Shown here piece after piece: positions 1 to 9,087 of a stretch of 64,000 nt of DNA. This DNA comes from Candidatus Tectimicrobiota bacterium. GTDB lineage: Bacteria; Tectomicrobia; Entotheonellia; Entotheonellales; Entotheonellaceae. Positions within the stretch are counted from its first letter, which is position 1, and each line of letters starts with the position of its first letter. The position numbers and the translations under genes are program-made. The stretch is from assembly GCA_026005175.1 (NCBI GenBank), contig BPKO01000009.1, positions 95,459 to 159,458 of the forward strand, in the 5' to 3' direction. The notes under the pieces are model-generated. The model ran no database searches. It worked only from the letters and a program-made list of their open reading frames with translations, and was not told where the DNA came from.

Positions 1-939
1 AGCTGGAATTTGAGGCGTTTCCCGACTATTACCGGCCGGTGCACGTCAAGCAGCTGGTCATGGTGGGTGTGACCGAGCCCTTCACCCGGGTGGCGATGCT
101 GGAGCGTGGCGAGGCGGACATCATTTACCTCGTGCCCGGGGAGCTCATCGCGCGGGTGCGCAGCCTGCCGGGGGTGCTGCTGGCGCCCACGCTGGCCGGG
201 CCGTTCTGGATGGAGATGCCGGGCTTTGAAGACCCGGCAAGTCCCTTCCACGACCGGCGCGTGCGCCAGGCAATCAGCCTGGCCCTCAACCGCCGGGCCC
301 TCAGCGAGGCAGAAACTGCCGGCTTCGCGCCGCCGCTGGGCAACTGGATTCCCCACAACTGGCCAGGGGCCATCGAATGGCCGGAGTTCCCCTACGATCC
401 GCAGCAGGCCAAGCAGCTGCTGGCTGACGCGGGGTATGCCAACGGCCTCGACCTCGACTGGTTTGTACCTTTTCCGCCCTATTTTTCGCTTGGCGAGCGC
501 ATCATCAGCCAGCTGCGCGAGGTGGGAATCCGCACCAAAATGCGCACCATGGAGCGCGGCACGTTCTTTAGCTTGCTACGGGGAGGCCCGGCAGGCGTTT
601 CCGGGTACCCAGCTGGTGCTGATCGTCTCGGGGACCCCAGGAGATTGGGCGGGGCGCTACCGGGCGTTTTTCCAATGCGGCGGGTCGTTTTCGCTGTCGT
701 GCGTGCCAGAGCTGGACGCCAAGTTCGAGCGCTACGAGGCCTCGGCCGACCCTGCCGAGCGCCAGCGCCTGGCCGCCGACATCCAGCGGACGATTCTGGA
801 AAACTACTACGTTATTCCCGTATACCGGCTGGCGTTTATCAACGCCATCGGCCCACGTATTGCGGCGCAGAAGTGGCAGGACGTCTTTTCTACTGACATC
901 TACGCCTATCCCTGGGAAGACATCAAGCTCAAAGGCTGA
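1..939 (+). CDS. Peptide ABC transporter substrate-binding protein, C-terminal part, frameshifted
   Basis: This is the C-terminal part of a family 5 (Dpp/Opp-like) extracellular solute-binding protein; the gene starts before the window. The open frame begins at base 3 and runs through VRQAISLALNRRAL and the AKQLLADAGY motif typical of this family, then shifts by one base at the GGGG run at 580-583. The continuation carries the usual C-terminus (ERQRLAADIQRTILEN and PVYRL) and stops at 937-939. One G too many restores a continuous frame (LLREARQAFPG), so a sequencing error is likely, although real decay cannot be excluded. The two permease genes and two ATPase genes that follow complete the importer. 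The protein would bind peptides or related ligands outside the membrane; the true ligand is unknown. Confidence 0.85.
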
Positions 940-995
940 GGGTTGCTGGCGTGCGAGCGGGCGGTAGCCCATGGAAGGGGAGGTGTGCAGAGGCG

Positions 996-1412
996 ATGCA
1001 GCGGACGCGAAGAATCGTTTGGTGGGGATTCGTGGGGATCCTCGTCACGGTGCTGGCCGCCACTGCCGCAGAGCTGGCGGTAGAGAAGGTTGACCCCGAC
1101 GATCTTGCCCGCGTGGAAGCCTTTGTGCGCGGCGCGCCGACGTTTCGCTTTGATGGTATTGAGGAGAGCCTGCGCCTGGAAGCGGTGCGTCGCCTGGCCT
1201 TCTGTCCGGGCTGCTATGAATACACGCTGTACTTCGAAAGCCGCTTCCCCGGTTACGGCGACCGCCGCGGCGATCTCCTCTCTCCTGCCCGCACGCCGCA
1301 CCGGGCCAAAGTGCTGCTGGTGAACCGGCAGGTGGTCAGCGGCCTCCTGGATGGGGCGTGGGATATGGTGCACCAGCTGATCGTTGACTACGAGTGCACG
1401 TATCAGCCCTGA
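996..1412 (+). CDS. Small membrane-anchored hypothetical protein
   Basis: Unrecognised protein of about 138 residues inside the peptide transporter operon. I chose the ATG at 996 because an AGGGGAGG-type ribosome site lies at about 975-983 and the protein then opens with a basic stretch (MQRTRR) followed by one hydrophobic segment, a signal anchor or signal peptide. The remainder is soluble and contains a CPGC motif and aromatic residues near residues 70-80, which could be a redox or metal site. It lies between the binding protein and the first permease, so it is probably co-transcribed with them. No function is claimed. Confidence 0.5.
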   Translation: MQRTRRIVWWGFVGILVTVLAATAAELAVEKVDPDDLARVEAFVRGAPTFRFDGIEESLRLEAVRRLAFCPGCYEYTLYFESRFPGYGDRRGDLLSPARTPHRAKVLLVNRQVVSGLLDGAWDMVHQLIVDYECTYQP

Positions 1413-1434
1413 AGAGCCGCAGAGGAAACGAGGC

Positions 1435-2355
1435 ATGCCGCGGTTTATCGCCCAGCGGGTGGCTTACAGTCTGGTGACGTTGTTCCTTCTCAGCATGACG
1501 ATCTTTGTCATCGTCCGGCTCACGGGAGACCCTGCCCTGCTGATGGCCGAACCGGGCGCGCGCCCCGAGGACTTGGCCCGCATCCGGGCGCAGTGGGGGC
1601 TGGATCGCCCCTGGCCGGTGCAGTACGTCAGCTTTATTCGCAACGTGGTACGCGGCGAGCTGGGCCGCTCGTTCAACTACCGCTTGCCGGTGAGCGAGCT
1701 GTACTTCCAGCGCCTGGGCAACTCCCTGCAGCTGGCCCTGGCGGCCACGCTGATTTCTGTCTGCATTGGGGTGCCGGCGGGCATTGTCTCGGCGGTGCGC
1801 GTCAACAGCTGGTGGGACAACCTGGGCAAGGCGGTGGCCCTGCTGGGGTTGTCTATTCCCGGCTTCTGGCTTGGCCTGGTGCTGATCCTGGTGTTTGCCG
1901 TCTGGCTGCGCTGGCTGCCCACCTCGGGGGCGGGCGACTGGCGGCACCTAATCCTGCCCGCGGTGTCCCTGGGCTGGTACTTTGCCGCCTCTTTGCTGCG
2001 GCTGACGCGCTCGAGCATGCTCGAAGTGCTGGGTAGCGAGTACATCAAGCTCGCCCGGCTCAAAGGGCTGCCCGAAGCGGTGGTCATCGGCCTGCATGCC
2101 TTCAAAAATGCCCTGATTCCTGTCTTTACCCTGACCGGCGTCAACCTGGTCATCATGGTCAATGCAGCGGTGGTGATCGAGGTGATTTTTGCCTGGCCGG
2201 GTATTGGCCGCCTCCTCTTTGAGGGCATTTTCCAGCGTGACTTCCCCTTGGTGCAGGGGGTGGTGCTGATGGCTGGCTTCATGATCGTGCTGGTCAATCT
2301 CGTGGTCGATATCCTGTACGCGCTCATCGATCCCCGCATTCGCTTGACGAGGTAA
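1435..2355 (+). CDS. Peptide ABC transporter permease, DppB type
   Basis: First inner-membrane permease of the importer, about 306 residues, the usual DppB/OppB length. It opens with the family's N-terminal helix (RFIAQRVAYSLVTLFLL) and has several hydrophobic segments. The cytoplasmic EAA loop that docks on the ATPases is visible around EYIKLARLKGLPE. The ATG at 1435 was preferred over an upstream ATG at 1384 because the protein family begins here and AGAGGAAACGAGG lies just before it. The next gene starts seven bases after the stop, consistent with translational coupling. Confidence 0.93.
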   Translation: MPRFIAQRVAYSLVTLFLLSMTIFVIVRLTGDPALLMAEPGARPEDLARIRAQWGLDRPWPVQYVSFIRNVVRGELGRSFNYRLPVSELYFQRLGNSLQLALAATLISVCIGVPAGIVSAVRVNSWWDNLGKAVALLGLSIPGFWLGLVLILVFAVWLRWLPTSGAGDWRHLILPAVSLGWYFAASLLRLTRSSMLEVLGSEYIKLARLKGLPEAVVIGLHAFKNALIPVFTLTGVNLVIMVNAAVVIEVIFAWPGIGRLLFEGIFQRDFPLVQGVVLMAGFMIVLVNLVVDILYALIDPRIRLTR

Positions 2356-2362
2356 GCGCGCG

Positions 2363-3268
2363 ATGGCGACGACTGCTCCAACGGCCCGTACAGCGCTGCC
2401 CCCGGTGGTGAGGGGCTTGCGCCGCGGTGTGCAACGGGTGCGAGAAGTGCCGCTGCTGGCGGTGATGATTCTGGCCGCCCTGGTGGTGGTGGCTGTCTTT
2501 GCCGAGCTCCTTGCCCCCCACGACCCCACCTTGCCGGTGCGGGGCGCACGCTACTTTGCCCCGCCTTTCTGGATGGCCGGTGGCAGCCTGGAGACGCCGC
2601 TAGGGACCGACTTCCAGGGGCGCGACGTGCTCAGCCGCCTCATCTTTGGCGCCCGCGTGTCGCTGCTGGTGGGGCTCATGGGCACTTTGGTGGCCGGCAG
2701 CCTTGGCACCGCCATGGGAATCCTTTCCGGCTACCTGGGCGGCTGGGTGGACCAGGTGATCATGCGGCTCACCGACGCCTGGCTCGCCCTGCCCTCGCTG
2801 GTCTTCGCCATTTTCCTGGCCACCATGGTGGGGCCGAGCATGTGGAACATCATCATCATCCTGGGGCTGGTGTACTGGACGCGCTACGCGCGGGTCATTC
2901 GCGGCGAGGTGCTGAGCCTCAGGGAGCGGGAGTTCGTGAAGCTGGCGGAGATTGCCGGTGCCAGCAAGCTGCGCGTCATCCGCCGCCACATCCTGCCCAA
3001 CGTCCTCAACACCACCATGGTGCTGGCCAGCCTCACCATCGGCGTGGTGATCATTGCCGAGGCCTCCCTCAGCTTTCTGGGCGTCGGCGTGCCGCCACCC
3101 CAGCCGGCCTGGGGACTGATGCTTTCTGAAGCGCGGCCGACGCTGATGGCCGGCCAGTGGTGGCTCACCGTCTTCCCAGGCGTCTGCATCCTCCTGGTGG
3201 TGCTGGCCACCCAGCTCTTTGGCGACTGGCTGCGGGTGCGCCTCGACCCCCAGCTGCGCAACCTCTAG
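2363..3268 (+). CDS. Peptide ABC transporter permease, DppC type
   Basis: Second permease of the Dpp/Opp-like importer, 301 residues. It has the DppC pattern: an N-terminal cytoplasmic segment, a first helix, then the LGTDFQGRDVLSR motif at about residues 79-91, several further helices, and the EAA loop around EFVKLAEIAGASKLR. It would form the channel as a heterodimer with the preceding permease. It sits seven bases after the upstream stop and thirteen bases before the first ATPase, so the genes form one transcription unit. Confidence 0.93.
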   Translation: MATTAPTARTALPPVVRGLRRGVQRVREVPLLAVMILAALVVVAVFAELLAPHDPTLPVRGARYFAPPFWMAGGSLETPLGTDFQGRDVLSRLIFGARVSLLVGLMGTLVAGSLGTAMGILSGYLGGWVDQVIMRLTDAWLALPSLVFAIFLATMVGPSMWNIIIILGLVYWTRYARVIRGEVLSLREREFVKLAEIAGASKLRVIRRHILPNVLNTTMVLASLTIGVVIIAEASLSFLGVGVPPPQPAWGLMLSEARPTLMAGQWWLTVFPGVCILLVVLATQLFGDWLRVRLDPQLRNL

Positions 3269-3280
3269 CCGGAGGCCAGC

Positions 3281-4282
3281 ATGGCACCCTTGCTGCACGT
3301 TTCGGACCTGCGCACCTATTTCTTTACTTTCGGCGGCACGCGGGTGGTCAAGGCGGTGGACGGGGTGAGCTTTACCCTGGAAGCCGGGGAGACCCTGGGG
3401 CTGGTAGGGGAATCGGGCTGCGGCAAGACCACCACCTGCCTGTCGCTGGTGGGGCTCTTGCCGCCTGCTGCCCGCATCGTGGGCGGCAGCATCCGCTTTG
3501 CCGGCGAAGAGCTCACCGGCAAAAGCCCGCGCGAGCTGCGCCGCCTGCGCGGCCGCCGCATCGCCATGATCCTCCAGGATCCCATGGCGTCGCTCAACCC
3601 GCTGCTCACCATTGCCCGGCAAGTGGGAGAGCCGGCTCACTTTCACTTGAGGCTGCGCGGCCGCCCCCTGCGCGAGCGGGTGCTGGGGCTGCTGCGGGCG
3701 GTGCGCATCCCGTCGCCCGAAGTGCGCTGTCGCGAGTATCCCCACCAGATGAGCGGCGGCATGCGCCAGCGCATCGTTGGCGCCATCGCCCTGGCGGCCG
3801 AGCCACAGCTGATCATTGCCGACGAGCCCACCACCAACCTCGACGTCACCATCCAGGCACAGTACCTGAACCTGCTCAAAGAGATCCAGCAGCAGACCGG
3901 GGTGGCGCTGATTTTTGTCACCCACAACCTGGGTATTGTGGCCAAGATGTGCGACAAAGTCGCCGTCATGTACGCCGGCAAGATCGTCGAGCAGAGCCCG
4001 GTGCGCGAGCTGTTCAACGCCCCTCAGCACCCTTATACCCGGGCCCTACTGGGCGCCATGCCCAAGCTGGGCCGCCGCGAACCCCTGTACGCCATCCCCG
4101 GGCAACCCCCTAACCTGGCCGACCCGCCCTCAGGCTGTGCCTTCCACCCGCGCTGCCCTGAGGTGATCCCCCGCTGTGTGAGCGAGTCCCCGGAGGAAGT
4201 GGTCGCTGGCAACGGCCACACGGCCCGCTGCTGGCTCGTGCAACCCGATGTGGAGGTGTCGCGTGGCCGTCCCTCTGCTTGA
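3281..4282 (+). CDS. Peptide ABC transporter ATP-binding protein, DppD type
   Basis: First ATPase of the importer, 333 residues. Visible motifs are Walker A (GESGCGKTT), the Q-loop ([10 protein letters not shown]), the ABC signature (MSGGMRQR), Walker B ([12 protein letters not shown]) and the H-loop (FVTHNLG). The C-terminus has the oligopeptide-transporter extension, with a cysteine-rich CAFHPRCP segment that in this family binds an iron-sulfur cluster. AGCCGGAGG lies just upstream of the ATG. The end overlaps the start of the next ATPase gene. Confidence 0.94.
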   Translation: MAPLLHVSDLRTYFFTFGGTRVVKAVDGVSFTLEAGETLGLVGESGCGKTTTCLSLVGLLPPAARIVGGSIRFAGEELTGKSPRELRRLRGRRIAMILQDPMASLNPLLTIARQVGEPAHFHLRLRGRPLRERVLGLLRAVRIPSPEVRCREYPHQMSGGMRQRIVGAIALAAEPQLIIADEPTTNLDVTIQAQYLNLLKEIQQQTGVALIFVTHNLGIVAKMCDKVAVMYAGKIVEQSPVRELFNAPQHPYTRALLGAMPKLGRREPLYAIPGQPPNLADPPSGCAFHPRCPEVIPRCVSESPEEVVAGNGHTARCWLVQPDVEVSRGRPSA

Positions 4283-5228
4283 CGTGCAAGACCTGCGCAA
4301 GTATTTCCCGGTGCGGCGTGGCCTGCTTCGCCGCGGGCACAGCTGGATCAAAGCCGTCGACGGCGTGACGTTTGCCATCGGCGCCGGGGAGACCCTGGGG
4401 CTTATCGGCGAGTCGGGCTGCGGCAAGACCACCACTGCCAAGCTCATCTTGCTGCAAGAGACGCCCACCGCAGGCAGCATCCGCTTTGAAGGGCAGGACG
4501 TTGCAGGGCTGCGCGGGCCGGCACTGCTGGCATACCGGCGGGCAGTGCAGGTGGTGTTTCAGGACCCTTACAGCTCGCTCAGTCCGCGCATGCGGGTGGG
4601 CGACATCATCGCCGAGCCGCTCGAAATTCAGACCAACCTCTCGCGCCAGGCCATCCGGGCGCGGGTGCAGGAAGTCCTCGAGCTGGTGGGCTTGCAGCCT
4701 GAGATGGCCCGCCTTTTCCCGCACGAATTCAGCGGCGGCCAGCGCCAGCGCATCGCCATTGCCCGGGCGCTGGCCGCCAACGCCCGCCTCCTGGTGCTCG
4801 ACGAGCCGGTCTCGGCGCTCGACGTGTCGATCCGGGCCCAGATCATCAACCAGCTCGAGCACCTGCAGCAGACCCTGGGGGTGAGCTACCTCTTCATCGG
4901 CCACGATCTGGCCACCGTGGCCCACATCAGCCACCGCATCGCCGTCATGTACCTGGGTCAGATCGTGGAAAGCGCTGACAGCGACGCGCTGTGCACGCGC
5001 CCCCAGCATCCCTATACGCGGGCGCTGTTTGCTGCTGCCTTGCCCGATCACCCCGACGACACGCGCGAGGCGCTGGTGATCACCGGCGAGGTGCCCTCGG
5101 CCCTCAACCCGCCTTCCGGATGTCGCTTTCACCCCCGCTGCCCCTACGCCACTTCCCGCTGTGCCGAGGAAGCGCCGCCGCTCAAGTTCATCGACACCCA
5201 CCACCAAGTGGCCTGCCACCTCTTCTGA
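4263..5228 (+). CDS. Peptide ABC transporter ATP-binding protein, DppF type
   Basis: Second ATPase of the importer, about 321 residues. It has Walker A (GESGCGKTT), the Q-loop (FQDPYSSLSPRM), the signature (FSGGQRQR), Walker B (LLVLDEPVSALD) and the H-loop (FIGHDL), and ends with the same cysteine-containing extension (CRFHPRCPYA). I prefer the GTG at 4263, with GAGG eight bases before it; an in-frame ATG at 4248 is also possible. Either start overlaps the preceding gene, consistent with translational coupling. It is the last gene of the operon; the following gene is on the other strand and its end lies three bases away. Confidence 0.93.
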   Translation: MAVPLLDVQDLRKYFPVRRGLLRRGHSWIKAVDGVTFAIGAGETLGLIGESGCGKTTTAKLILLQETPTAGSIRFEGQDVAGLRGPALLAYRRAVQVVFQDPYSSLSPRMRVGDIIAEPLEIQTNLSRQAIRARVQEVLELVGLQPEMARLFPHEFSGGQRQRIAIARALAANARLLVLDEPVSALDVSIRAQIINQLEHLQQTLGVSYLFIGHDLATVAHISHRIAVMYLGQIVESADSDALCTRPQHPYTRALFAAALPDHPDDTREALVITGEVPSALNPPSGCRFHPRCPYATSRCAEEAPPLKFIDTHHQVACHLF

Positions 5229-5231
5229 GGC

Positions 5232-6011
5232 TCAGGGGCGGCCTTGTCCGCTTCCGGCAGCGGAGCCGGCGGCCTGATGCCGGGCCCGCTGCAAGGCTTG
5301 CTGGAGGAGGTCCCACACCGGTACCCCCGCCAGCCGGCCGTCCGGGCCTTCCTCGCGAATGACAAAGTGCAAGTGGGGCGGGCGGCCAAGGGCGTTGCCC
5401 ACGAGCGCCTCGTCGCCGGCGGCGATAAAGCCCACCACCGTTCCCGCTTCCACCACCTCGCCCACCTTCGCCTTGGCCGGCGAGGCGTCAAGGTGGACGA
5501 GAACGAGGTAGCGGGCGCGGGGCTGAGCGGGGGCCGGGGGCACGAAGCCGACGACCGCCTCGCCCGCCGTCTTGGAGAGGTAGCCGGCGTGGACGATGAG
5601 CATCGTCGCCGGAGCCACCACCTGGCTGCCCGGCGGGGCAAAGAGGTCTTCGGCGCGGTGGCCAGGCGTGTAGCCCGACCTTGCCGGCAGCCAGCCGCCC
5701 ACGACGGGAAAAACGTAGGCGGCCTCCGGCGTTCGCGGCCGCTGGCCAAAGCGCGCCGTCCACAGGGCTTCGTGCCGGCGCCGCAGGCGAATTCCTGCCT
5801 CCACTTCAAAGGCGGTGGGCGGCCGGCCCTGCTTGCCGTGGAGCCGTCCCTCTTGGGTAAGCATGCGGTAGAAGGCGTGGGTTTCGGCAGGGATGCGGAG
5901 GGTTCGCCCGTCTTCGAGCCGCACCCGCGTCGGCCCAAACGGCCCCGCGTCAATCAGGAAACTCCCTGCCACCAGCACCGGTCCCACGAGCCCGAAAAGG
6001 GTTTTCCCCAT
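5232..6011 (-). CDS. M23-family (LytM-like) metallopeptidase domain protein
   Basis: Protein of 259 residues with an N-terminal hydrophobic segment (signal peptide or anchor) and a C-terminal M23 domain. The zinc-site pattern is visible: H118 and D122 in GHRAEDLF, H173 in LVHLD, and the HxH motif H213/H215 in PHLHF. Such enzymes cut peptide cross-links of the cell wall or act as non-catalytic amidase activators; because all the ligand residues are present, activity is plausible. The middle region (residues 25-100) is not recognised. The gene is convergent with the peptide transporter operon, with only three bases between stops, and its start faces the dctP promoter region. Confidence 0.8.
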   Translation of the reverse strand: MGKTLFGLVGPVLVAGSFLIDAGPFGPTRVRLEDGRTLRIPAETHAFYRMLTQEGRLHGKQGRPPTAFEVEAGIRLRRRHEALWTARFGQRPRTPEAAYVFPVVGGWLPARSGYTPGHRAEDLFAPPGSQVVAPATMLIVHAGYLSKTAGEAVVGFVPPAPAQPRARYLVLVHLDASPAKAKVGEVVEAGTVVGFIAAGDEALVGNALGRPPHLHFVIREEGPDGRLAGVPVWDLLQQALQRARHQAAGSAAGSGQGRP

Positions 6012-6059
6012 CCTGCTTCCCCTCCCACACCTGGTACCCCCGCACCAGAAGACTTTCGC

Positions 6060-6088
6060 TTGACAGGTTAGACCTTTCCTGCTGTAAT
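6060..6088 (+). promoter_or_regulatory. Sigma-70-type promoter for dctP
   Basis: TTGACA at 6060-6065, a 17-base spacer, and TGTAAT at 6083-6088. This is close to the bacterial consensus and lies 39 bases before the dctP ATG at 6127, which has a GGGAGGG ribosome site. Confidence 0.65.
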
Positions 6089-6126
6089 CACAAAAAAAAC
6101 TTTACCTACCGAAGGGAGGGCGCCGG

Positions 6127-7278
6127 ATGCGAAACAAGCTGGTCCTTCCGCTCCTTGGGCTCCTGCTGGGGGCCCTTATCGTTGGCCTTGCCTATCAGGC
6201 TTGGCAGGCCGCGCCGGCGGCCGCCCAGACGCGGCCGATCGTCTGGAAAATGCAAACCTCGTTTGCGGCGGGCACGCCGCTGGATCTTTCTTTTAGCGCC
6301 CTGGCCAAGAAAGTCGAGGAGATGTCCGGTGGCCGGCTGAAGTGGGAGGTGTTGCCCGCCGGCGCCATTGTGGCCGCCTTTGAGGTGCTCGATGCGGTCA
6401 ACCGCGGCATCCTCGACGGCGGCGGTACCGTCCCCGCCTACTGGGTGGGCAAGAGTCGCGCCATCAGCCTCTTTGGCACTGGCCCCTCGTATGGCCTCAA
6501 CGCCAACGAGCTTCTGGCCTGGGAGTGGTACGGCGGCGGCCAGCAGCTTTACAACGACTTGCTCCAGAAAAAGCTGGGCTTCAACGTCGTCGCCTTCCAC
6601 TTTGGCCCTATGCCTACCCAGCCTCTGGGCTGGTTCCGCAAGCCGGTGCGTAGCCTGGCAGACATCAAAGGGATCAAGTACCGCACCGTGGGGCTGGCGG
6701 CCGACATGTACAAGGCCATGGGCCTGGCGGTGGTGACCCTGCCCGGAGGAGAGATCATCCCTGCGCTGGAGCGGGGGGTCATTGACGCCGCCGAGTTCAA
6801 CAACCCCACCGACGACAAGCGCCTGGGCTTTGCCGACGTGGCCAGCTACTACGTCACCCGCAGCTTCCACCAGCCGGTGGAGTATCTGGAGGTGATCATC
6901 AACAAGAGCAAGTGGGATGCCTTGCCCGCTGATCTCCAGGCGGTGGTCCGCTACGCGGTGATGGCCGAGTCGGCAGATTTCACCTGGCGCCTCCTGCACT
7001 CCAACGCCCAGGACTTTGACGAGCTCGTCAACCAGCGCGGGGTCAAGGTCATTTGGGCGCCGGAGGACATCCTGCGGGCCCAGCTGGACGCCTGGGATCA
7101 GGTGGTGGCGCGCTACTCCGCCGAGGATCCCGAGTTTGCCCGCATTGCCGGAGAGATCCGCAAGTGGGCAAGCAAGGTGGTGCCGCTGCGGGTGTCCATC
7201 CAGGTGGATAACCGCATTGCTTACGAGAAGTACTGGAAGAAGGAGTGGGAAGGGAAGATCTTCGAGACCTTTCCCTAA
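6127..7278 (+). CDS. dctP: TRAP transporter solute-binding protein, DctP family
   Basis: Periplasmic or lipid-side binding protein of 383 residues. It has a clear N-terminal signal sequence ending near AAPAAAQT (about residue 35), followed by the DctP start WKMQTSF and the family core: LPAGAIV, FGPMPTQPLGWF, and the DIKGIKYRTVGLAADMYKAMG region, where the conserved arginine binds the carboxylate of the ligand. TRAP systems import organic acids with a sodium gradient. No DctQ or DctM membrane gene is adjacent; they must lie elsewhere. The next gene is an aldehyde dehydrogenase, so the imported compound may be degraded through an aldehyde. Confidence 0.93.
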   Translation: MRNKLVLPLLGLLLGALIVGLAYQAWQAAPAAAQTRPIVWKMQTSFAAGTPLDLSFSALAKKVEEMSGGRLKWEVLPAGAIVAAFEVLDAVNRGILDGGGTVPAYWVGKSRAISLFGTGPSYGLNANELLAWEWYGGGQQLYNDLLQKKLGFNVVAFHFGPMPTQPLGWFRKPVRSLADIKGIKYRTVGLAADMYKAMGLAVVTLPGGEIIPALERGVIDAAEFNNPTDDKRLGFADVASYYVTRSFHQPVEYLEVIINKSKWDALPADLQAVVRYAVMAESADFTWRLLHSNAQDFDELVNQRGVKVIWAPEDILRAQLDAWDQVVARYSAEDPEFARIAGEIRKWASKVVPLRVSIQVDNRIAYEKYWKKEWEGKIFETFP

Positions 7279-7292
7279 TCGCCGCTGAGGCG

Positions 7293-7322
7293 GGACGGCG
7301 GCCGTGGGGGCGGCCGCTGTCC
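7293..7322 (+). other. GC-rich hairpin between dctP and the aldehyde dehydrogenase gene
   Basis: GGAC-G-GCGGCCG pairs with CGGCCGC-T-GTCC around a six-base TGGGGG loop, 12 pairs if a G-U pair is counted. No T-run follows, so it is more likely an mRNA-stabilising or attenuating structure that lowers downstream expression than a full terminator. Confidence 0.45.
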
Positions 7323-7382
7323 CTGCGGCAGCAGAGAGGGCAAGAGGCCGTCCAGGGCAGGGATGCGGCAGGAGAATGAGAG

Positions 7383-8897
7383 ATGGCGCATGAAATCCGG
7401 ATCCCGATCGCGGTGCCGCTTTTCATCGCGGGAGAGGAAGGAAAGAGCGCTGCCGGGCGCCGCTTCCAGCGAGAAAACCCGACGACTCCCGAGCAGGTGG
7501 TGTCGATCAGCGAGGCGGCTTCTCCCGAGGAGGTGGCGGCGGCAGTGGCCGCCGCCCGGGAGGCCTTTGACCGGGACGTGCAGGGGTGGGTGAGCAACTA
7601 CAAGCTGCGCGAGCAAGTGCTTTACCGCACCGCTGCCCTCCTGCGCGAGCACGCCCCCGCCCTGGAGACCCTCCTGGGCCTGGAGGTGGGCATGCCCCGC
7701 CGCCAGGCGCGGCCTCACGTGCTTGCTGCTGCCGAGGTTTTTGAGTTCTACGCCGGCTATGCCTCCAAGCTTTACGGCCACGCCCTGGTGCTGCCCAACG
7801 GCTCCCTCATCACCCTGCTTAAGGAGCCGGTGGGGGTGGTGGGGGCCATCACCCCCTGGAATTTCCCCTTGACCCAGGCGGCTCGCAAGCTGGCCCCAGC
7901 CCTCGCTGTGGGCTGCACGCTGGTGGTGAAGCCGGCCAGCTATACCCCTGCCGTGACTTACCACTTGCTCCGGCTCCTGCACCAGGCCGGTGCCCCGCCC
8001 GGGGTGGTCAACTTCGTCCCCGGCCCCGGCCCGGTGGTGGGCAAGGCCCTCGTCGAGGACCCCCGTGTGGACAAGATCTCCTTTACCGGGGAAACGGAGA
8101 CCGGCAGAGAGATTCTGGCCGGCGCCGCCCGCACCCTCAAGCGGGTAAGCCTGGAGCTGGGCGGCAAAAACCCCTTCCTCCTCTTTGCCGACGCTCCCCT
8201 GGAGGCGGCAGCGCGTAGCCTCGTCTTTGGCGCCTTCCGCAACAGCGGCCAGGCCTGCGGGGCCACTTCCCGCCTGCTGGTGGCAGAGGCGGTGCACGAC
8301 GCCTTCCTGGAAGTGATGCTTCCCCTGGTGCGCGCCCTGCGCCTGGGCCCACCCCTGGACGAAGCAACCGACCTTGGCCCCCTCATCTCCCGCGCGCAGC
8401 AGGAAAAGGTGCTGGCGTATATCGCGCTGGGCACCGAAGGCGGCTTTCGCCTGCTGGCAGGCGGCCGCGCTCCCCAGGAAGCGCCGCTGCGGCAGGGCTA
8501 CTTCGTGGAGCCTACTGTGTTTGACGGCGTGGACCACGCCTCGCGCCTGGCTCAGGAGGAAATCTTCGGGCCGGTGCTGACCATCCACCCCTTCCGCGAA
8601 GAAGAGGAAGCGGTGGCCCTGGCCAACGGCGTGACGTATGGCCTCACGGCCAGCGTCTGGACGGCAGACATGGCCCGGGCCCAGCGCGTGGCGCGGCGCC
8701 TGAAGGCAGGGACGGTGTGGATCAACGACGCCTACACCCAGCCTCCCGAGGGCATCTGGGGCGGCTACAAGCAAAGCGGCATCGGCCGCGAGCTGGGCCC
8801 TTACGGCATCGAAGACTTCGTGGAAGTAAAACAAGTCTATACCGACGGCACAGGCCTGGTCCAAAAACCGCACTACCGCCAGCTCCTGGCAGAATGA
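7383..8897 (+). CDS. Aldehyde dehydrogenase family protein
   Basis: NAD(P)-dependent aldehyde dehydrogenase of 504 residues, the normal length. Visible signatures are the cofactor region GAITPWNFPLTQAARKLAPA, the general base E258 in LELGGKNP, and the catalytic cysteine C292 in NSGQACGATSRL, with EEIFGPVL and the C-terminal GGYKQSGIGRELG also present. The enzyme oxidises an aldehyde to its acid; the specific substrate cannot be read from sequence. The start has GGAGAATGAG upstream. It is about 100 bases after dctP and probably shares its promoter, with a hairpin between. Confidence 0.93.
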   Translation: MAHEIRIPIAVPLFIAGEEGKSAAGRRFQRENPTTPEQVVSISEAASPEEVAAAVAAAREAFDRDVQGWVSNYKLREQVLYRTAALLREHAPALETLLGLEVGMPRRQARPHVLAAAEVFEFYAGYASKLYGHALVLPNGSLITLLKEPVGVVGAITPWNFPLTQAARKLAPALAVGCTLVVKPASYTPAVTYHLLRLLHQAGAPPGVVNFVPGPGPVVGKALVEDPRVDKISFTGETETGREILAGAARTLKRVSLELGGKNPFLLFADAPLEAAARSLVFGAFRNSGQACGATSRLLVAEAVHDAFLEVMLPLVRALRLGPPLDEATDLGPLISRAQQEKVLAYIALGTEGGFRLLAGGRAPQEAPLRQGYFVEPTVFDGVDHASRLAQEEIFGPVLTIHPFREEEEAVALANGVTYGLTASVWTADMARAQRVARRLKAGTVWINDAYTQPPEGIWGGYKQSGIGRELGPYGIEDFVEVKQVYTDGTGLVQKPHYRQLLAE

Positions 8898-9019
8898 GGA
8901 GACGGCTGGCCTGTAAGCTCAAGCGCGCTTTCAAGACCCTCCCTTACAGAGAAGCGCCTCGGGCGAGGCCCTCCGCTCCGCACCAGCAAAAAGCGTCCGG
9001 AGATTCACGGCGGTCCTGT

Positions 9020-9051
9020 TTGACTTGGTCCTAGACTTAGTCCATACTAAG
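9020..9051 (+). promoter_or_regulatory. Toxin-antitoxin promoter with overlapping operator
   Basis: TTGACT at 9020-9025, 17 bases, then CATACT at 9043-9048 form a likely promoter. The -10 is covered by a perfect inverted repeat, CTTAGT (9036-9041) and ACTAAG (9046-9051) around CCAT. The sequence also contains tandem CTTGGTCC and CTTAGTCC. Phd-family antitoxins typically repress their own operon by binding such palindromes. Confidence 0.55.
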
Positions 9052-9087
9052 CCGGCAAAAGAGCGCGGCGAAAGGGAGGGAGAGGGG

